64,000 bases of DNA from Afipia sp. (lineage in GTDB: Bacteria > Pseudomonadota > Alphaproteobacteria > Rhizobiales > Xanthobacteraceae). Position 1 is the stretch's first letter. Every line of letters begins with the position of its first letter. The notes below the pieces were generated by a model. It saw only the letters and a program-made list of their open reading frames with translations, was not told where the DNA came from and searched no databases. The stretch lies in contig JANINQ010000006.1 in the NCBI GenBank assembly GCA_024508675.1, positions 248,001 through 312,000 of the forward strand, written 5' to 3'. Below, piece by piece: positions 17,203-25,937 of the stretch. A program made the position numbers and the translations under genes.

Positions 17203-17610
17203 TTAAGCCTTTTTGACGAGATTGAGATCGAGCCGGACAAAGCCCGGCGACGACGGCAACACCTCGGCGACGCGATAGCGATCGCCAGTATCTTTCCGCA
17301 AAACATGATCGCCGCGCGCCGGCGGATACGGCAAGCGCGACAACTGAACCGAAATGAACGGGCGCGAGGTTGCATGCCCCGGCCTCTCGGATTTGACGCC
17401 CGGCTCGCGGAAGGCATCAGCATGCCAGCGCGCGGCGCTATCGCCCCACGGAGCGCGAAGATCGAGAACAACTGCACGATCAGGATCGACGATCGGCGGC
17501 GCGTTAACGTCGCTTGTCGATTTCATCGGATAAAACTCGAAAATCTCGCCGATGATCGAGTCATGCGTCGCCGCCGCAGCGGCCATTGCAGCATTGAACG
17601 GCGACGCCAT
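17203..17610 (-). CDS. head-tail joining protein candidate (FII/Gifsy-2 neck type)
   Basis: A 135-residue protein beginning MASPFNAAMAAAAATHDSII, with a strand-rich second half (HVLRKDTGDRYRVAEVLPSS) like small head-tail adaptor barrels. It follows DUF2190 and precedes the neck candidate, the position of lambda FII-like proteins. The N-terminal extension of the open frame (to 17715) is a shadow of DUF2190; ATG at 17610 is preceded by GGAAAT and starts 32 bases after the DUF2190 stop. Confidence 0.6.
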   Translation of the reverse strand: MASPFNAAMAAAAATHDSIIGEIFEFYPMKSTSDVNAPPIVDPDRAVVLDLRAPWGDSAARWHADAFREPGVKSERPGHATSRPFISVQLSRLPYPPARGDHVLRKDTGDRYRVAEVLPSSPGFVRLDLNLVKKA

Positions 17611-17641
17611 GATCGTATTTCCTTGGCGAGATATGATCGCG

Positions 17642-17977
17642 TTAGAGCGCAACCGGAAGAACGACGGCCGCGCCGATCGTGTCACCCGACGCGGCGACAG
17701 CAGTCGCGATCGCAACCTTTTTGAGCGAGCCGGCGGTTTTCGTCAGCGCAAGCGCCACGTTGTCCCAGTAAAGAGAATCGCCCTCGGCCCACGTCTCGCC
17801 GGTCTTTTTGGGCAGCTTCATCACGCCCTTGCGGCGCAATTCAAACTGCACACCCTCGGCCGCCGAGTTGTCAGCCATGCCGAAGATTGAGCCGATCAGA
17901 TACGGAACACCTGACACAACGCCGCCACTCGGCGCGGTAAGCGGCAGGGTGTCGCCATGCTGGATATAGTTTTTCAT
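17642..17977 (-). CDS. DUF2190 family capsid decoration protein
   Basis: A 111-residue DUF2190 protein: MKNYIQHGDTLPLTAP, GGVVSGVPYLIGSIFGMA and GDSLYWDNVALALTKT are characteristic. Members are capsid cement or decoration proteins, encoded next to the major capsid gene as here. A strong stem-loop separates it from the capsid gene. Confidence 0.88.
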   Translation of the reverse strand: MKNYIQHGDTLPLTAPSGGVVSGVPYLIGSIFGMADNSAAEGVQFELRRKGVMKLPKKTGETWAEGDSLYWDNVALALTKTAGSLKKVAIATAVAASGDTIGAAVVLPVAL

Positions 17978-18021
17978 CGTGAGTCCTCGAATTGAATTGT
18001 TGAAAGGGCCGACACAGATCA

Positions 18022-18046
18022 GGCCGGGCCGCCATGGCCCGGCCTA
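18022..18046 (-). other. perfect stem-loop after the major capsid gene
   Basis: AGGCCGGGCC and GGCCCGGCCT pair perfectly around five bases. It lies in the 84-base gap between the capsid and DUF2190 genes. No U-run follows on the minus strand, so RNA stabilisation or processing of the capsid message is more plausible than termination. Confidence 0.6.
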
Positions 18047-18061
18047 AATGGTCACAAGCGG

Positions 18062-20083
18062 TTAGTTGCCGCCGTTCCGATAGCCGCCACGGAAGTCGAT
18101 CGCGCCGCAACCATAGTCATGCTCAAGCGACACACCGACGCCCTGCACACCGAACGGATTTTCAATGCGCAGTCGAGGCGCGGTGTATCCGTCGAGCATG
18201 CCCCACACGAACACCGGAAGCGCGGCCGGATCGGCGTAAAGCTCCCATGCGTTGCCGGTGATCGGGCCGGCGATCACTTCCAGCTTTTTCGAGAACGGAT
18301 TGACATCCACGGCATCAGTCGGAGTGATCACCGCAACCGCCTTGTCGGCTTCCGTTTCCTTGTCCGGGCCGACGAGGAGAATGCGCGGCTGAACATTGAT
18401 CAGATTTCCGCTCTGATTTTTCTGTTTGCGCATAGCGGCACGGCCAGCACTCAGTGCGTCCGTGGTGATCGCGGTGCCGGCACCGGCCAGGTTTCCGTGC
18501 CCGGCATGAAACACCGTCTTGTTGTCCTCGTTGAGCACCGGGCCGAGGCCGGCCGCGACGAGCTTCATGGCGTAGAAGGTGTTTTCCTCGAATGCGGAAA
18601 CCATATCGCCGTAGGAGCCGAGCATCTGATCGATCGCGCCGATGTTATCATTGACAAGCATCTGGCGGGACAGAGCGAACTGAACAGCATAAGCGCCGAC
18701 CGACACCATTTCCTTGTTGTCGCCGAAGGTGCCGAACTTGATTTCTCCGGACTCGCCGACCTTCTGCAACATCGGAAAGTCGCCGACGCGCACCTGCGAA
18801 TGCGGACGAAAATCCTTGAAATTGCGCTGCGCCGAAATCCGCCGATAGGTAGGCTGCGCAACCTGATAGCGCGAGGCGAGCACGCGATTGATCGTCGACT
18901 CGAAGATCACCGGAAAATCGCTCGTGGTGTGCATCGCGCGACGGAGAACATCCTCACGCTGCGCAGCGTCGCGCGGCATGGAGCGCTCGTTAAGCACAAC
19001 CGCCGCCATTTCGGCGAGACTGTGCCGCGAGTAATTGCGCGCCTCGGCCGAAATGGTGCGAGTCGCCCCGTTATCGTCGCGAAGTGTGCCGCCCATTCGC
19101 ACAGTGAGCGCGTCGATCATGTGATCCATGCGCGTCTGCGTCTCATCGCGGACGATCTCGGCGTTGTCGGTGCGGCTGCGGTCAGCGGCGGCGGCCATGT
19201 GATCGAACGCGCGAGTGCGGAAAATCTCGACGCTCGTACCGTCAGCGAGAGCGGCCGAGATCGCATCCTGTGCCATGCCGGCACGAGTGCCGATCGACAG
19301 GATGTCGGCGGAACGGGCGCGCTCGGCGGCAAGCGTAGCGGACGAATCGACCGGCGGCGCGGTGCGTGCGGCCTCCGGTGCCGGTGTGGCGCGGGTTGCC
19401 TCGGGCGCGGGCTGGTTTGCAGGATCAACAGCCGGGTTGGCCGGCGCAACATTACGACGCATGTCGTCAGTCTCCTCAGAATGGGCAACATCGGCCCGGT
19501 GTGATGAAATTTCCGCAGAGCGAGTCGACGCCAGCGGATCGGCAGGAACGGAAACGAGAGAAACCTCAAGCAATTCCCATTTGTCGGCTCGCCAAATCTC
19601 GACCTCGTTTTCGAGCGAGACGAGGCTCCACGTTGTTACGCGGTAGCCGACGGAAATTCCGGTTAGCTCGCCGCGAGCAACCATGCCCTCGGCGGCGCGG
19701 CCGGCCTCGGTATCAGCAAATCGAATGCGGCCGACGAGCCGGCCGCCCTCAATTCGCGCAGATTCGACAATGCCGAGGACGGCATTGAGCGAGTATTGAT
19801 TGTGCGTGTCGAGCAAACGGCATTGGCCGAGCGCCACGCGGCCGAGATCGATAGCGTCGGCTGAAATCGCCAACTCCTCGAAAACACCCCAACGCGAAAT
19901 GCGCGTTCCGGCGGAAAATACCGCATCAACGGTGCGCGTCGCCGCGTCATAGGATGACGGCGCGAAACGCGCGGACACATCGTCAACCGCCGCCCGCGAT
20001 ACAACTGCGCCCGGCTCGAAACCGTCCGGCGTTGCGCGCGGCTGGCGTGCATCGCGCGTGAGCGCGCGCAATGGCTTGATCAT
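18062..20083 (-). CDS. fused prohead protease / major capsid protein
   Basis: A 673-residue polyprotein. Residues ~1-205 are an HK97-type prohead serine protease: LLDTHNQYSLNAVLGIVES carries the catalytic His, and RGELTGISVGYR with WELLEVSLVSVPADPLAS the rest of the active site. A low-complexity Pro/Ala linker follows (~210-250), then a scaffold-like helical region and an HK97-fold capsid domain to the C-terminus (FGTFGDNKEMVSVGAYAVQF; NPFSKKLEVIAGPITGNAWE). Single-chain fusions of this kind are known in proteobacterial prophages; the protease presumably cuts itself free during head maturation. Confidence 0.9.
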   Translation of the reverse strand: MIKPLRALTRDARQPRATPDGFEPGAVVSRAAVDDVSARFAPSSYDAATRTVDAVFSAGTRISRWGVFEELAISADAIDLGRVALGQCRLLDTHNQYSLNAVLGIVESARIEGGRLVGRIRFADTEAGRAAEGMVARGELTGISVGYRVTTWSLVSLENEVEIWRADKWELLEVSLVSVPADPLASTRSAEISSHRADVAHSEETDDMRRNVAPANPAVDPANQPAPEATRATPAPEAARTAPPVDSSATLAAERARSADILSIGTRAGMAQDAISAALADGTSVEIFRTRAFDHMAAAADRSRTDNAEIVRDETQTRMDHMIDALTVRMGGTLRDDNGATRTISAEARNYSRHSLAEMAAVVLNERSMPRDAAQREDVLRRAMHTTSDFPVIFESTINRVLASRYQVAQPTYRRISAQRNFKDFRPHSQVRVGDFPMLQKVGESGEIKFGTFGDNKEMVSVGAYAVQFALSRQMLVNDNIGAIDQMLGSYGDMVSAFEENTFYAMKLVAAGLGPVLNEDNKTVFHAGHGNLAGAGTAITTDALSAGRAAMRKQKNQSGNLINVQPRILLVGPDKETEADKAVAVITPTDAVDVNPFSKKLEVIAGPITGNAWELYADPAALPVFVWGMLDGYTAPRLRIENPFGVQGVGVSLEHDYGCGAIDFRGGYRNGGN

Positions 20084-20092
20084 CGCTTTACC

Positions 20093-21595
20093 TCATTCCT
20101 TTTTTGGATTTGCCGGCGGATCATCCGTCGGCGGCGTGTCATCTTCCGGTGTTTTTTGCGAGGCCCCGGTTTGATCGACGCGGCGAGGATCGATGTCGAG
20201 CACCAACCCCTTTGCGTCAGCGTCTTTCCAGAACTCGCGCGTTTCCTCGACCACCTTGCGCCAGTCGCGGCCCCATGCACCGATAAATTCTTGCGGCGAC
20301 ATTCGACCAGAGCGAACGGCGAGAATGTCCGCTTTCAAATCCTTAAGCGGATCGATCGGCTCTTTCGCCGGCATTACATATGAATGCTTGTAAGGTGCCT
20401 TGCGATCTTTCAGCTTGCCGGCCAGGATCGCCATTTCAATGAAACGCGCCGTGATCCGGTTCATTAGAAACGGAACGATCACGTTCCATTGAATTTGCTC
20501 GACGAGGCGATGAAACTCGATCTTTCCCGCGCGCAATGAGGAATAGTTTGCTTGCCGCAAGTCGCCGGTGAGCTGATCATAAGTGATCATTCCACCCGAC
20601 GCGATGCCCATCAGCGCAGACAACGCAACCGGCTCGAATTGCCCGGAGCCGGACGGATTAAACGCCGTCACGGTTTCGCCGATGCCGGCGCGATAGATCA
20701 TGCCCGGAGCCATGCTTTCGATTTTGCGGTTTGCCGCATCATCGTCGCGCGTCTTTGCGCCGGCGAGATTTTTTACCGGATCGCTTGAATTGATGATGAC
20801 GCCATAGCACGCCTCCATGCGCGACTTGACAACCATCGCGTCCATGAGATCGGCGTAATCGCGCGTGCCCATGATAACAGGCGCGAGCAACGGCACGCCG
20901 CGAATTTGACCGGCGCGCATCGGTCGATAAAGGTGACAGAAATCCGCGCGCGGAACGAAATTCGGCAAGCCCGTCGAGTTGAGCAAAAACTCACCCGGAT
21001 GCTCTTTGTGAAGCCAGTAGCCCTCGCGCTCATTCCACTCACCAAGGCAAACGCCGAGGCGGGATTTCTTGCCGTCGAATGTGCCATTCCGCTCGGTCGC
21101 GATATGATCGCCTTCCATCACGGACAACGCAAGCGGCACAGCGCGGCCGGCGTCTAGCTTACGCGGCACCAACCGCACGCCGGCGTCGCCCCGTTCAAGC
21201 ATCGAGCGAAATGCGACCATTTGCGCGCCGCCGAGATCGCGCTCGCCCTCGATGTCGCAAACCTTAATCCACTCGTCCCACAAATCTTGTACGCGGGACT
21301 CTTTCCAGACGACGGTAATTCCGGTGCCGATCGCGTGAGCCGTGAGAACATCGAGACATCGCGCGCCGATCCAAGTGTTGCGCACGAGATCGCTCGATCG
21401 CTCGCGAAGTTTTGCGAGAGCCGGGCCGATCGCACCATTAGCGGAGTCCGAAGCGGCAGATTTGAAGCTCGCGCCACGACGGCCAACCATCGCGCCGTCA
21501 TAGGCGCGCGCGGTATCGAGCGCAGCGAACGCATGCGCGCGCGCAACAGCGGCGCGCGGTGCGACCCACGCGAGGGCCTTGAGAAATTTCGACAT
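20093..21595 (-). CDS. lambda-type portal protein
   Basis: A 500-residue lambda gpB-type portal protein. It starts MSKFLKALAWVAPRAAVAR; RERSSDLVRNTWIGARCLDV and GTGITVVWKES are the conserved N-terminal block, FCHLYRPMRAGQIRGVPLLA and DLMDAMVVKSRMEACYGVII the core. It forms the dodecameric ring through which DNA is pumped. The C-terminal ~40 residues are charged and Pro-rich. ATG 21595 follows the gpW-like stop by four bases. Confidence 0.9.
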   Translation of the reverse strand: MSKFLKALAWVAPRAAVARAHAFAALDTARAYDGAMVGRRGASFKSAASDSANGAIGPALAKLRERSSDLVRNTWIGARCLDVLTAHAIGTGITVVWKESRVQDLWDEWIKVCDIEGERDLGGAQMVAFRSMLERGDAGVRLVPRKLDAGRAVPLALSVMEGDHIATERNGTFDGKKSRLGVCLGEWNEREGYWLHKEHPGEFLLNSTGLPNFVPRADFCHLYRPMRAGQIRGVPLLAPVIMGTRDYADLMDAMVVKSRMEACYGVIINSSDPVKNLAGAKTRDDDAANRKIESMAPGMIYRAGIGETVTAFNPSGSGQFEPVALSALMGIASGGMITYDQLTGDLRQANYSSLRAGKIEFHRLVEQIQWNVIVPFLMNRITARFIEMAILAGKLKDRKAPYKHSYVMPAKEPIDPLKDLKADILAVRSGRMSPQEFIGAWGRDWRKVVEETREFWKDADAKGLVLDIDPRRVDQTGASQKTPEDDTPPTDDPPANPKKE

Positions 21596-21599
21596 CAGA

Positions 21600-21809
21600 T
21601 CAATCCCGCATATGCTCGGCAAACGTCGCGGCACAGAACGGCGCGGCGGCACTTAATTCGGCCTCGATCAGATTTTTCGTCGCGATCATGTCCGCAAGCG
21701 AACGATATTCAACCTCGCGAGAATCCGGCCCCGCGCCGAATTTGACGCGCCGCGCACCCGTCGCGATCGCGGCCTTGAGGTTGTTGAGATCGGTTTGCGT
21801 ATACGCCAT
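21600..21809 (-). CDS. gpW-like head-tail joining protein
   Basis: A 69-residue protein, MAYTQTDLNNLKAAIATGAR with VEYRSLADMIATKNLIEAEL, the pattern of small gpW-type proteins encoded directly upstream of lambda-like portals. It would stabilise packaged DNA and join head to tail. Confidence 0.8.
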   Translation of the reverse strand: MAYTQTDLNNLKAAIATGARRVKFGAGPDSREVEYRSLADMIATKNLIEAELSAAAPFCAATFAEHMRD

Positions 21810-22078
21810 AGCGCGATCGCCCTTTCATGAAATGATAAAGGCCGCTCGGCAACGGCGCTAACAGCGCGCAGAAGCCGAGCGGCCTTTTCTGCGCCGCTAT
21901 GTCTGCCGAGGCGCGAGCGCCTTTGACCGGGTTTAGACATAGCGACTCGGCCGGATCACGCTGCGCTTGAGCCGCGCGTGATTGGACCTATGCGCCGTGT
22001 CGCCCACGGCCGCGCGTCGAAATCGTTGAGTGTCGCTCCGGCGGGTACGAAGGCCGCCTTAACTCATTCGACGCGCAA
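21810..22078. other. noncoding, strongly structured region in the head operon
   Basis: About 270 bases with no convincing gene. Two stacked structures are visible. At 21837-21887 a perfect 14-bp stem (AAAGGCCGCTCGGC and its complement) encloses a 23-base loop. At 21897-21942 an outer 8-bp repeat CTATGTCT/AGACATAG encloses an inner AGGCGC-ga-GCGCCT hairpin. The first stem is followed by TTTTC on the plus strand and TTTATC on the minus strand, so it could act as a weak terminator either way. It may also be a structured RNA or packaging element. Confidence 0.5.
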
Positions 22079-22267
22079 TCACGGTTGCCCGCGATTTTCC
22101 TTGTCCTGCAGTCCATCAGCCACGGCGGCCGCCGCATCGAGCGCAGCGTCGCCGATCGGTTTGGTGATTTCCCGCGCAACATTGACGGCGAGGGCCGCCG
22201 GCAACACGGCGACCCTCGCGACATCAATCGCCGAGCCGGCGAGATCATCAAGCATCTTTCCGAACAT
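22079..22267 (-). CDS. small hypothetical protein downstream of terminase
   Basis: A 62-residue Ala-rich helical protein (DLAGSAIDVARVAVLPAALA) ending in a charged tail. It starts seven bases after the large terminase stop, in the same direction. Unknown function. The amphipathic central helix could associate with membrane or form a small oligomer. Confidence 0.5.
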   Translation of the reverse strand: MFGKMLDDLAGSAIDVARVAVLPAALAVNVAREITKPIGDAALDAAAAVADGLQDKENRGQP

Positions 22268-22274
22268 GCAAAAC

Positions 22275-24356
22275 CTATCGGGTGTTCCAGCCGCTTACAT
22301 CGCGGCCGATCCACGCCGCACCATCGGGCGCGGCTTGGGAAGGTGTGACGGCCGGCGACTCTTCACTGGCGTTTGTGTGCGATGAATCGTCATCGGCCGG
22401 CCGTCCGGTGTCGCTGGACTCAGAGTCCGCAACACCGCTCGCCGCTTGCCCGGCGGTGAGGATTGCGAGTGGTCGAGGCGCGAACAGATCGCCTTGATTA
22501 AGCGACGGCGCACGCTCACGAGCGAGGATTTTCCATTCATCCTCGGTCATGCTCGACAAGCCGAGGTGATCGGCGATCGCCATGTTGTAAACGCGGCAGT
22601 CGAGGAAATGATTTTCCTGATTGCCGCGCGGTGCCCATGCTTTCGTCATTCGCCCGCGAGAGCGAATTTCCGCGAGATATTCCGCCGTGACTTGCTTGAA
22701 ATAGATTTCATCGAGCCATTTGCCGAAATGACAAAAGCCAGGCGGATCGACTTCCTTGCCGGCGGTTTTTCCTTCGCGGCGCAAATCCTCATACCAATGG
22801 CCTTTGAGCGACCACGTTCCAACCGGCCAGATTTTCGTTGAGCCGAGCTTGCGGCCGTTCAAGTCAATATCGACAAGCGACGGCGTGCCGAGCGCCGGCT
22901 TGTTCCAGCCATCGCGGCCGTCAACGGCATAAGCGTAATGGCGCGAGCGGCACCAATTATAGACGACATGAGAGCGGAAACCGGAGTCAACGCCAAAGCC
23001 GTCGATCCGCCGCTTGCCGCCGAATGCGTCCGGCCACTCGCGATCGTAAATCTCGGCGAGCTTTAGAAACGCGCCATCGTTTGCGTCCGTCGTGTCGCCC
23101 TCTAGCACATCATGCCAAACGACCCACGACTCGCGATTTGGTGCCCATGCCACCACCTCGACATAGATGCCACGCATCTGCACGTCGGCGGCCGCCGTCA
23201 GCATCAGGCCGCGCGCCGGGATGCGGCCGCGCGGATAATCCTCGCGGCGCTCCATAAGCCGAACGTGATCCGGCGCGTCGCCCTTGACCTCGTAAGCCTC
23301 GCCGAGCGTGAGGTTGTAAAATGCCTTTAGCTTTGCAGGATCGGCTTGCGCCTTGATCCAGCGCTCGGCGATCTTATCCCATGGCACAAACGACGACGAC
23401 AACGCGTCGATATGATAGCTCGGAAACTTGCCCGGCCCCGGCGCGGTCGCGATCCATCCGCCAGCGCCGCCATTCTGCGGCGCGGACTTGCGAATAAGCA
23501 CGACCTTTTCGTGATTTTCAATGACAGCACCGCAGCACGGCGCAACATAGTGCGCGTTATACGGATATGTCTCATTGAACTTGAAATTCGGACCAAACCG
23601 GAAAGGGAATTTATCGCCGCAACCGGGACAGCAAACGTGCCAATATCTTTGATCTCCGGCCTTAAATTCCTCGTCGATGTAGCACGCGCCGACAACCGTC
23701 GGCGTCGAAATGTTTAGCTCTTTCCAGTCGCCGGTTGCGAGAAACGACTCATATCGCGCCTCGATCATGGCGTGCGGCGATCCTTGGCCGTCGAGATCGG
23801 CCGGATACTCGCTCGCCTCGTCCTTGATGATCTTTCGCTTGGTCTTGGACCTCAGATCAGCCGTCGAGTTAGCGATCGCCAGCGCAAGCGAACCGCCGGG
23901 ATAGCGTTTCGAGTATGTGGTCGATCCCTCTCCGTCGCGAGCTTTCTGCGGCCGCACCTTTGCCTTAAGTGCCGGCGTTTCATCGATCGCCGGATTTAGC
24001 TTGTCTTTGATGAAGTCGCCGAGCGCGCCGTCGGTTGGCTGCACAAGCAAGATACCGCCGGACGGATCACAATCGATGGAATGTCCGACGACAGCGATCG
24101 CCATCACCGTGAAGCCGGTTTGCGCCGACTTGCGCACCACGATCTTATTGACCGGCGAATCCGGCCCCATACTGTCAAGCGGCTCGACGATATACGGTGT
24201 TAGGCTCGGGTCCCATTTTTCATTGGCACGCGGGCCGTCCGGCACGATCAGATTGTCGGCCGCCCATTGCGAAGGCGTCACCTTCGCCGGCGGCGTAAAT
24301 AGCTCGACGAATATCCGACAGATAACAGCGGCCGCCGAGTGCCGAAATTGCAACAT
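22275..24356 (-). CDS. terminase large subunit, GpA type
   Basis: A 693-residue packaging motor/nuclease of the lambda GpA family. RKSAQTGFTVMAIAVVGHSI holds the deviant Walker A, KRKIIKDEASEYPADLDGQG the Walker B and coupling region. A zinc-ribbon pair CCPGCGDKFPF and APCCGAVIE follows at ~245-290, and DGFGVDSGFRSHVVYNWC the nuclease-domain core. The C-terminal ~50 residues are low complexity. ATG 24356 is chosen over the adjacent GTG; it overlaps the small-subunit stop region, as expected for a terminase pair. Confidence 0.92.
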   Translation of the reverse strand: MLQFRHSAAAVICRIFVELFTPPAKVTPSQWAADNLIVPDGPRANEKWDPSLTPYIVEPLDSMGPDSPVNKIVVRKSAQTGFTVMAIAVVGHSIDCDPSGGILLVQPTDGALGDFIKDKLNPAIDETPALKAKVRPQKARDGEGSTTYSKRYPGGSLALAIANSTADLRSKTKRKIIKDEASEYPADLDGQGSPHAMIEARYESFLATGDWKELNISTPTVVGACYIDEEFKAGDQRYWHVCCPGCGDKFPFRFGPNFKFNETYPYNAHYVAPCCGAVIENHEKVVLIRKSAPQNGGAGGWIATAPGPGKFPSYHIDALSSSFVPWDKIAERWIKAQADPAKLKAFYNLTLGEAYEVKGDAPDHVRLMERREDYPRGRIPARGLMLTAAADVQMRGIYVEVVAWAPNRESWVVWHDVLEGDTTDANDGAFLKLAEIYDREWPDAFGGKRRIDGFGVDSGFRSHVVYNWCRSRHYAYAVDGRDGWNKPALGTPSLVDIDLNGRKLGSTKIWPVGTWSLKGHWYEDLRREGKTAGKEVDPPGFCHFGKWLDEIYFKQVTAEYLAEIRSRGRMTKAWAPRGNQENHFLDCRVYNMAIADHLGLSSMTEDEWKILARERAPSLNQGDLFAPRPLAILTAGQAASGVADSESSDTGRPADDDSSHTNASEESPAVTPSQAAPDGAAWIGRDVSGWNTR

Positions 24357-24359
24357 CAC

Positions 24360-24986
24360 TCACACCGCATCATCAGAAACAGCGCGATCAGTTTCCAGCG
24401 TCATCGGCACCGCCGCGCCGGCCAGGATGCTCATTGCATCCGCGATCGCTTGCCGCATTTCACGCGTGATCTCTTTCATCAGCGCACGAGCGCCGGCACC
24501 GCCATCGCGAGCAACCGCGCTCGCGAGATCATCCGAACGCGAAGGAAGTCGATCGATGATCTTGATTGTCGCCTCGGCCGCGCGAACAGCAGCCTCCTCG
24601 ACTTGTGCCAACGGCACGAGCTTTCCGAGTCGTTCTTGCAACTCAAGGAATTTGAGATCGGCTGAATACTGCCGATCGCGAGTGGTCGCATCCCGGTACG
24701 CGGAATTTTTCGGATCGGCACTCGGATCGGCGTCGGCCGCGCGTGTTGCGGCCGAGGTTTCTTTCGCAGGATCGCCAACGTCGCCGACGGCGCGATCATA
24801 CTGCGCAAGGTTGATTAGCTTTGATCGGCCCTCTTGCCGCACATTAAGCAAGCCATCGCCCGCGAGCCGCTTGACGCGCTCGCTTGCCGATTGCCGCGTG
24901 ATGCCTTTGCGCCGCGCAAGCTCGGCGACGGTGATCCAGACGCCGGCGAAAAGATCATCGGCCGGCGCGTCATGTGAGTCCGTCAT
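24360..24986 (-). CDS. terminase small subunit with winged helix
   Basis: A 208-residue DNA-binding subunit. WITVAELARRKGITRQSASE is a clear helix-turn-helix, followed by a MarR-like wing (LLNVRQEGRSKLINLAQYDR). The second half is helical and would oligomerise and contact the large subunit. It directly precedes the large terminase. Its start codon lies inside a 19-bp tandem repeat that may be part of its own binding site. Confidence 0.82.
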   Translation of the reverse strand: MTDSHDAPADDLFAGVWITVAELARRKGITRQSASERVKRLAGDGLLNVRQEGRSKLINLAQYDRAVGDVGDPAKETSAATRAADADPSADPKNSAYRDATTRDRQYSADLKFLELQERLGKLVPLAQVEEAAVRAAEATIKIIDRLPSRSDDLASAVARDGGAGARALMKEITREMRQAIADAMSILAGAAVPMTLETDRAVSDDAV

Positions 24987-25088
24987 GGTGTTGCATCGGC
25001 GTCACGGTGTTGCATCGGTGTCGCCGATGTCAGGGTGTCAGGTATGTCAGGCCAGAAATTTTCGCTTCTGGCTGGCAAAATTTCGGGC
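24982..25088. repeat. tandem 19-bp repeat, three TGTCAGG copies and inverted repeat upstream of terminase (candidate cos/pac region)
   Basis: Two 19-bp tandem copies (24982-25000, 25001-25019; core GGTGTTGCATCGG) overlap the small terminase start codon. Three TGTCAGG copies follow at 25028, 25036 and 25045. Next, GCCAGAAATTTT (25051-25062) pairs imperfectly with AAAATTTCGGGC (25077-25088). In lambda the terminase-binding cos region lies just upstream of the small subunit gene and carries repeated binding sites, so this is the natural place for packaging initiation here. Confidence 0.5.
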
Positions 25089-25136
25089 CGTTACCCGCCG
25101 TAGGCCCTGCCCCCTCGGGGAAGGACCCGCCCGGTT

Positions 25137-25358
25137 TCACCAGCCATCCGCGCGCAGCGACCGAAAGACCACAATGCCGAGGTAACACACACCGCCGACG
25201 GCACAGACGAGGCCGACGACGATCGCGAGCGCGCCAAAGAACAGCACGAGCGCCGCGCCGGCGACGAGAACGATCAAAGCCGCCACGGCGATAACCGCGC
25301 CGACAACGATCGCGGCCGCGAAAGTGAACGCCGAGCCGAGGTGATCGAGAAACTTCAT
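25137..25358 (-). CDS. small phage membrane protein
   Basis: A 73-residue, almost entirely hydrophobic protein with two to three membrane helices (AAAIVVGAVIAVAALIVLVA; GLVCAVGGVCYLGIVVF) and a short charged C-terminus. It lies between the minor-tail-like gene and terminase. The alternative frame 25030-25371 is a shadow. A superinfection-exclusion or holin-like function is possible, but nothing in the sequence decides it. Confidence 0.5.
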   Translation of the reverse strand: MKFLDHLGSAFTFAAAIVVGAVIAVAALIVLVAGAALVLFFGALAIVVGLVCAVGGVCYLGIVVFRSLRADGW

Positions 25359-25367
25359 TTGGAAAGC

Positions 25368-25937
25368 TCACTTGCTGAATATGCGAGATAGCTCGTGATC
25401 GAGACGGCCGGGCAGATCGGCGGCGACGGTCGATTGAAACGCCGCCTCGCTCGCGCCCTTGATCATTTCCTCGGCGATAAAGAGGCCGGACTTCGCTTGC
25501 GCGATCGGCAGTCGGCGCTTGCCCTTGCGTTGGAACACATGGCCGGCCATGCCGGGCTTTGTGAACGGTACGCGTTTGACGAACCCTTGCCGCATGAACG
25601 CGCCGGCATAAACCCTCGGCTTATTCCATGGCCGCGCCTCGGTGCCGTTGCCCTTTTCTTTCGCTGCAAAGAACTGCAACCGAATATCGCCGCCGCGCGA
25701 CTTGAGCACATAGGACAGCGAGCCGAGACTCGCGCGCTGCGGCTTGACGGCGCGCACAATCACCGCACGTTTAAGGCCAGTTTGCCCAACGAGGGCGCGC
25801 GTGACTTGCGTCTTGGCCTTATCGCCGGTGTGATTGATCGCACGCGAGATCGCTTTCGGCGCTTCCTTGCCAGCGCGCTCGAATATCCGCCCGGCGGCGA
25901 CGATATTCGAGACATCGATCGAGAGATCGACGCTCAT
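25368..25937 (-). CDS. phage minor tail protein Z-like
   Basis: A 189-residue protein of the minor tail protein Z family: AISRAINHTGDKAKTQVTRA, LKRAVIVRAVKPQRASLGSL and RGGDIRLQFFAAKEKGNG are the conserved segments, with SGLFIAEEMIKGASEAAF near the end. It is basic and strand-rich. Unusually it is encoded upstream of terminase, far from the other tail genes. ATG 25937 overlaps the preceding stop as ATGA. Confidence 0.75.
   Translation of the reverse strand: MSVDLSIDVSNIVAAGRIFERAGKEAPKAISRAINHTGDKAKTQVTRALVGQTGLKRAVIVRAVKPQRASLGSLSYVLKSRGGDIRLQFFAAKEKGNGTEARPWNKPRVYAGAFMRQGFVKRVPFTKPGMAGHVFQRKGKRRLPIAQAKSGLFIAEEMIKGASEAAFQSTVAADLPGRLDHELSRIFSK

Noticed and set aside
18119-19504. 461-codon plus-strand frame over the capsid gene
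   Set aside because: Antisense shadow; the minus strand encodes the protease-capsid fusion.
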